Shown: positions 60,476 to 64,000 of the stretch, piece by piece | How positions within the stretch are numbered: position 1 is the stretch's first letter | How the letters are laid out: every line of letters begins with the position of its first letter | Source of the DNA: Domibacillus indicus | GTDB taxonomy: Bacteria > Bacillota > Bacilli > Bacillales > Domibacillaceae | Length of the DNA stretch: 64,000 bases | NCBI RefSeq assembly: GCF_023715895.1 | Contig: NZ_JAMBOO010000001.1 | Coordinates: 1-64,000 of the forward strand | Reading direction: 5' to 3' | Translations under genes and position numbers: made by a program | The notes under the pieces: generated by a model | Told to the model about the DNA's origin: nothing | Database searches by the model: none | The model's input: only the letters and a program-made list of their open reading frames with translations

Positions 60476-60509
60476 GATGATTCCCTCCATAACCGCCCGA
60501 AAGCCGGTG

Positions 60510-61346
60510 TCACGAATACCAGAAATGGAATGTGGACAGCCGGCTTCCGAGGAAAAAGTTCATTAAGATGATAAGAAAAGCCGCTGCATTGATCGATGCA
60601 AGGGTTTTTCCCGAGACTCCTTTTCGCACTTTCACATACAAAAAAGCACTATATATAAACAGTAAAACAAAAGAAGTAACAATTTTCAAATCAAACCAGC
60701 TTACATCAGGCAGTTTAATCGTTTTCCAAACCAGTCCTAAAATTAAGCTCAGCAGCAAAAGCGGAACACCCATTGCATTCCAGATGACTGACAGTTTTTC
60801 AAGCTGGCCAAGATCGCCAAGCCTCCAGAGGCGTTCATTCCACTTTTTCATTTTTAAAAGCCGGTATTGAAGCAGGTATAGGGCTGAAAAAATAAACGAA
60901 AGCGAGAACGCTCCATACGACAAAATCGCTGTCGTGATATGAAGAAGCAAAAGTTCCGATACCAGTTTTTCCGCTGCCGCCTGCGACTCTACCTGAACCG
61001 GCGCAAAGGTATGGATCGTCATGATCATAAATCCTATCACATTCGTAAAGAAAACCGTGAAATCCATCCGAAGCAGCTTATTTAAAACAAGGGAAAACGT
61101 AACCAGCACCCATGCATAAAAATAAAGACCCTCAAAAAGAGTCAATACAGGAAATCGGCCTGTATTATACATATACAAGCCTAAAAAAATAGTTTGAAGG
61201 CTCCAAACCACTGTTAAAATCCAGAAGGCGATTCGATTCGCCCGCTGGTTTTTTTGAACAAAATCAAGAAAATAAAGCAATACGCTTACAGCGTACAAAA
61301 TAATCATAAGTTCATGAAGGCGGATCATTCCTTGCTCCAACATCAC
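60510..61346 (-). CDS. hemX: HemX membrane protein (CcsA-like)
   Basis: 278 aa, about eight membrane segments, of the cytochrome-c-assembly CcsA/HemX family. In B. subtilis HemX lowers HemA levels. The WALVTFSL-like segment and FHFWYS C terminus fit. Between hemA and hemC, GAGGTTAC precedes the GTG start; ATG right after is an alternative. Confidence 0.92.
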   Translation of the reverse strand: MMLEQGMIRLHELMIILYAVSVLLYFLDFVQKNQRANRIAFWILTVVWSLQTIFLGLYMYNTGRFPVLTLFEGLYFYAWVLVTFSLVLNKLLRMDFTVFFTNVIGFMIMTIHTFAPVQVESQAAAEKLVSELLLLHITTAILSYGAFSLSFIFSALYLLQYRLLKMKKWNERLWRLGDLGQLEKLSVIWNAMGVPLLLLSLILGLVWKTIKLPDVSWFDLKIVTSFVLLFIYSAFLYVKVRKGVSGKTLASINAAAFLIILMNFFLGSRLSTFHFWYS

Positions 61347-61356
61347 GTAACCTCAC

Positions 61357-62700
61357 TTAAAACTGGAGTAAAGGCTTTGTTTGAACCCTCTGAACACGCT
61401 CTTCCTCTTCCTGTGCACGCTTCAGTTCTTGAACGTCTTCCTCAATATTGAAAATGTGCATAAAAAGCTCAAGCTTTTCAGCCGCCCGCTTGTCACCGGC
61501 TAATTCTTTTGCCTGCAAGATCGGATCTTTCAGCATCTGATTGACGATACTTTTTGTGTGCTTACTTAATACTTTCCGGTCACGCTCTGATAAATGCGGG
61601 AGCTTCCGGTTAAGGCTCTCCATCGTGTCCGCTTGAATCGAAAGTGCTTTTTGGCGCAAAGCCGAAATAACCGGCACAACACCAAGCAAATTAATCCACT
61701 CATTAAACGCGACGATTTCCCCTTCAATCATAAGGCCTATTTTTGCGGCGGCTTTTTCTCGTTCAGCCAGGTTCGCTTCGACAATGCCTTCCAAGTCATC
61801 GATATCATATAAGAAAATACTGTCCAAATCTGCAACCTCAGGAGCAATATCACGAGGAACTGCAATATCGACCATAAACAAAGGACGCCCTTTGCGCAGC
61901 TTTTGAACACCCTCGATTATTTCTTTTGTGATGACGTAATCCTTTGAGCCGGTTGAGCTGATTAAGATATCCGCTTCAACCAATGCGCCTTGCAGCTCGT
62001 CCATTGTTTTAGCCCGGCCCTGGAACCGCTCAGCAAGCGCTTCTGCTTTTTCGAACGTCCGGTTTACAACAGTCACTTTTGTCGCACCGCTGCCATGCAG
62101 GTTCTGGATGGCCAGTTCGCCCATTTTACCAGCACCCACAACTAAAACATGACGGCCGGCCAAGCGGCCAAAAATCTTTTTGGCAAGTTCCACTGCTGCA
62201 TAGCTGACAGATACTGCATTCGCGCCAATATCTGTTTCGGCATGCGCCCGTTTAGCCAATGTAATCGCCTGTTTAAATAAATGGTTAAAAACGGTACCTG
62301 CCGCTTTTACTTCTTGTGATTGCAAAAAGCTTTGGCGGACCTGTCCTAAAATTTGTGTTTCGCCCAGAACCATTGAATTTAATCCGGCAGACACACGAAA
62401 AAGATGTTCAACCGCGGCCTCTTGCTCATAAATAAACAAAAACGGCGTAAAGTCTGCCTGAGGAATATCGAACCATTTCGACAAAAATTCTTTTATATAG
62501 TAACGGCCGGTATGCAGCTGATCAACAACCGCGTAAATTTCTGTACGGTTACACGTTGATACGATGACATTTTCAAGCACACTTTTTTGTTTTTGGAGCT
62601 CTGCCATCGCTGCCGCGAGCGTTTCTTCTCTAAATGAAAGGCGCTCACGAATTTCTACCGGGGCTGTTTTATAATTTAATCCCACCGTGATGATATGCAC
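61357..62700 (-). CDS. hemA: Glutamyl-tRNA reductase
   Basis: 447 aa. It reduces glutamyl-tRNA to glutamate-1-semialdehyde, the first committed step. Catalytic Cys in [12 protein letters not shown] (about 46-57), NADPH loop [11 protein letters not shown], and the dimerisation helix with [15 protein letters not shown] are visible. Start is GTG 62700 with GGGGGTG upstream, matching the family N terminus ([13 protein letters not shown]). First gene of hemAXCDBL; its regulation may include a promoter with extended TGGTATAAT at 62738-62746. Confidence 0.95.
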   Translation of the reverse strand: MHIITVGLNYKTAPVEIRERLSFREETLAAAMAELQKQKSVLENVIVSTCNRTEIYAVVDQLHTGRYYIKEFLSKWFDIPQADFTPFLFIYEQEAAVEHLFRVSAGLNSMVLGETQILGQVRQSFLQSQEVKAAGTVFNHLFKQAITLAKRAHAETDIGANAVSVSYAAVELAKKIFGRLAGRHVLVVGAGKMGELAIQNLHGSGATKVTVVNRTFEKAEALAERFQGRAKTMDELQGALVEADILISSTGSKDYVITKEIIEGVQKLRKGRPLFMVDIAVPRDIAPEVADLDSIFLYDIDDLEGIVEANLAEREKAAAKIGLMIEGEIVAFNEWINLLGVVPVISALRQKALSIQADTMESLNRKLPHLSERDRKVLSKHTKSIVNQMLKDPILQAKELAGDKRAAEKLELFMHIFNIEEDVQELKRAQEEEERVQRVQTKPLLQF

Positions 62701-62737
62701 GTCACTGCACCCCCGAAAACGATTCATTGTAGGTTTC

Positions 62738-62746
62738 ATTATACCA
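62738..62746 (-). promoter_or_regulatory. Extended -10 of the hem operon promoter
   Basis: TGGTATAAT on the minus strand, with TATAAT at 62738-62743, about 38 bp before the GTG. No clear -35 or PerR box was found. Confidence 0.4.
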
Positions 62747-63001
62747 TAATGTAACGTTTTTATTTTTTATAAATTGTGAACATATGCTAACATAAAAGAC
62801 AGTCATGCTTTTAAAACATATGTACACGTATTCCTGTTTCTGTTTGTACTATAGACAGAAACTCCAATGCTAAAACGACGGCGTCACCGATCACCGTTAT
62901 AACGCATGTGCTAATGCGCTGAACAACAGGTAAAATGACATAAGTTCGGGGCCGTATTTTTTCAAACGACGTTTTGTTTGGTTTCTTATTTATAAATATT
63001 A
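62747..63001. other. Non-coding gap between hemA and the tandem repeat
   Basis: Mostly AT-rich. I see no supported gene; a 64-codon minus ORF (62811-63005) has no ribosome site. A pair of possible hairpins (around CACCGATCACCG) has no context I can use. Confidence 0.3.
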
Positions 63002-63201
63002 TCAAATAAAAATCATTTTAGCAATAGGATGAAATCATTGTACAAAGACTAAGAACGTGACATCCTGTCACAACGTCTTCGTGACCCACTTCCTATGGGC
63101 CTCAAATAAAAATTATTTTAGCAACAGGTTGAAATCATTGTATAAAGACTAAGAACGTGGCGTCTTGTTACAACATCCTCATCACCCACTTCCTGTGGGC
63201 G
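63002..63201 (+). repeat. Two tandem 100-bp repeats, candidate structured RNA
   Basis: Exact 100-bp period: 63002-63101 and 63102-63201, 86 of 100 positions the same by my count. A hairpin in each, GTGACA-loop-TGTCAC and GTGGCG-loop-TGTTAC, keeps every pair on the plus strand (three differences turn Watson-Crick pairs into G-U). A second hairpin, CCCA…TGGG, follows. The differences would not pair on the minus strand, so the plus strand is likely the transcript. It ends 37 bp before the gene at 63239. Confidence 0.7.
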
Positions 63202-63238
63202 CTCTATTAATCGTGTTGGAAAGCGGGGCTTAATCGAT

Positions 63239-63733
63239 ATGAATGAACAGCGTATCTTCCCAGGAGTTTTATTAATTGGCTTTGGTTTGTACTTTTTTCT
63301 CCAGCAATCAGCTTTTACGTGGGTTAAGCCTTATCTTGGCTGGCCGGCTCTGCTCTTTATTACAGGTCTTGCTTTTCTTGCCCAAGGGTTTAAAGGTGAT
63401 GGAAGCGGACTGGTTCCCGGTGTCGTACTTTCGGGATTTGGCTTTCATTTTTATGTAGTCGACTATCTCGGCTGGTGGGCCAATGATACCGGTGTTTTTC
63501 TTCTCATCATTGCCGTAGGCTTTTTGCTGCAGCATCAGCAGACCGGCCGCGGCCTTTTAAACGGTGTTTTATTTTTGGCTTTAGCAGCCGTTATGCTTTT
63601 TTATGGCACTGTAAAACAATGGCTGGGACCGGCGGGTTCCTTTTGGCAGTTTTGGCCGCTGATTTTAATTGTGGTGGGCGGATACCTGCTGTTTGTGAAA
63701 AAAAACAGCGGGCCGGCCCGTAAAAAAACATAA
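63239..63733 (+). CDS. LiaI/LiaF-like transmembrane-domain protein
   Basis: 164 aa with about five short membrane segments separated by small loops (FPGVLLIGFGLYFFL, YLGWPALLFITGLAFL, VLLSGFG-type, GVFLLIIAVGFLL, FWPLILIVVGGYLLF). This matches the transmembrane module of LiaI/LiaF or DUF5668 proteins, some of which sense envelope stress. The substrate is unknown. The ribosome site is weak (GCGGGG). It sits between ysxC and hemA, which are usually adjacent in B. subtilis, and follows the tandem repeats. Confidence 0.75.
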   Translation: MNEQRIFPGVLLIGFGLYFFLQQSAFTWVKPYLGWPALLFITGLAFLAQGFKGDGSGLVPGVVLSGFGFHFYVVDYLGWWANDTGVFLLIIAVGFLLQHQQTGRGLLNGVLFLALAAVMLFYGTVKQWLGPAGSFWQFWPLILIVVGGYLLFVKKNSGPARKKT

Positions 63734-63735
63734 AA

Positions 63736-63764
63736 AAACAGCCTCCCTTGTTGGGAGGCTGTTT
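63736..63764. terminator. Bidirectional terminator between the membrane gene and ysxC
   Basis: A 12-bp stem, 63736-63747 with 63753-63764, with A and T tracts on both sides. Confidence 0.9.
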
Positions 63765-64000
63765 TTATTCTTCTCCGAATTCTTCTTCTTTACGCAGCTC
63801 TGTTTGATATTCTTTTTGATCGAGCATCCGTTTTTTCACGGCTTTCCACACTTCATCTTTTCCAAGGCCCGTCTCCGATGAAAAGACAATGATATCATCT
63901 AGCGGATCAAAATCAAGGGTTTCTTTTACCACTTTTAAATGCTTTTGCCATTTTCCTCTTGGAATTTTGTCTGCTTTTGTCGCAATCACAATAGCTGGAA
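63765..64000 (-). CDS. ysxC: Ribosome biogenesis GTPase YsxC (EngB), partial
   Basis: The C-terminal 78 codons, running off the right end. The G4 motif TKADK and [10 protein letters not shown] (G5-like) show a TrmE-Era-EngA-type GTPase of the EngB group, which acts in 50S assembly. The adjacent hemA is the usual Bacillus neighbour. The 5' end lies beyond this window. Confidence 0.92.
   Translation of the reverse strand, partial: PAIVIATKADKIPRGKWQKHLKVVKETLDFDPLDDIIVFSSETGLGKDEVWKAVKKRMLDQKEYQTELRKEEEFGEE

Noticed and set aside
62811-63005. 64-codon minus-strand ORF upstream of hemA
   Set aside because: No ribosome site; its start is inside the first bases of the repeat and the composition is not protein-like enough to accept.
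63002-63201. CRISPR array
   Set aside because: Only two units of 100 bp with no spacers and no cas genes; a tandem duplication or RNA fits better.

Overview
This is a chromosomal stretch of a spore-forming member of the Bacillaceae. The evidence is the gene order, which follows the Bacillus subtilis run tcdA–6S RNA–aspS–hisS … relA–apt–recJ … secDF–comN–spoVB–yajC–tgt–queA–ruvBA … safA–nadACB/nifS–niaR–pheA–pheB–obg–spo0B–rpmA–prp–rplU–spoIVFBA–minDC–mreDCB–radC–maf–spoIIB–comC–folC–valS … hemLBDCXA–ysxC. Sporulation genes (spoVB, safA, spo0B, spoIVFA/FB, spoIIB, a SpoVID-like gene) and Gram-positive T-box and ribosomal-protein leaders support this. The genus cannot be fixed from the sequence alone.

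Layout. 1-12 kb, nearly all on the minus strand: an EAL-HDOD regulator, tcdA, 6S RNA, a T-box-controlled hisS-aspS operon, dtd, relA, apt, recJ and lapA. 12-17 kb is an accessory block: an N-terminal-nucleophile (C45-like) amidohydrolase, a Na+/dicarboxylate-glutamate symporter and, divergent from it, a GlnK/GlnL-like two-component system. 17-26 kb: protein secretion (secDF, yajC), comN, spoVB, queuosine synthesis (tgt, queA) and Holliday junction branch migration (ruvAB). 26-30 kb: a second HemD-like protein and a fructose PTS operon (fruRKA) with a cre-like site, both lying where B. subtilis carries bofC and neighbours. 30-38 kb: safA, NAD synthesis (nadB-C-A) facing nifS-niaR, then pheA-pheB. 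38-49 kb: obg, spo0B, ribosomal proteins L27 and L21 with the Prp protease, the SpoIVF protease pair, and the Min and Mre division and shape genes. 49-56 kb: comC split by a TnpB-only IS200/IS605 element, folC, and valS with an unusual leader. 56-62.7 kb: the hemAXCDBL tetrapyrrole operon. 62.7-64 kb: a tandem pair of 100-bp repeats with structure-preserving differences, a small membrane-protein gene, and the 3' part of ysxC running off the edge.

Most interesting points. (1) Two adjacent 100-bp repeats at 63002-63201, about 86% identical, carry an RNA hairpin whose differences keep pairing as G-U; this is a candidate unnamed structured RNA upstream of a membrane-protein gene. (2) comC (prepilin peptidase, needed for DNA uptake) is interrupted by an insertion element next to a TTTAT target. 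Joining the flanks restores one in-frame 244-codon gene, and the element's TnpB looks complete, so its guide RNA would match the uninterrupted comC allele. (3) The valS T-box has an antiterminator and terminator but no room for Stem I, and a hairpin repeat sits between it and valS; the neighbouring ysxE is missing. Starts were often reassigned from ribosome-binding sites (hisS, ruvA, hemA, hemC, spoVB, maf and others); alternatives are stated per gene.
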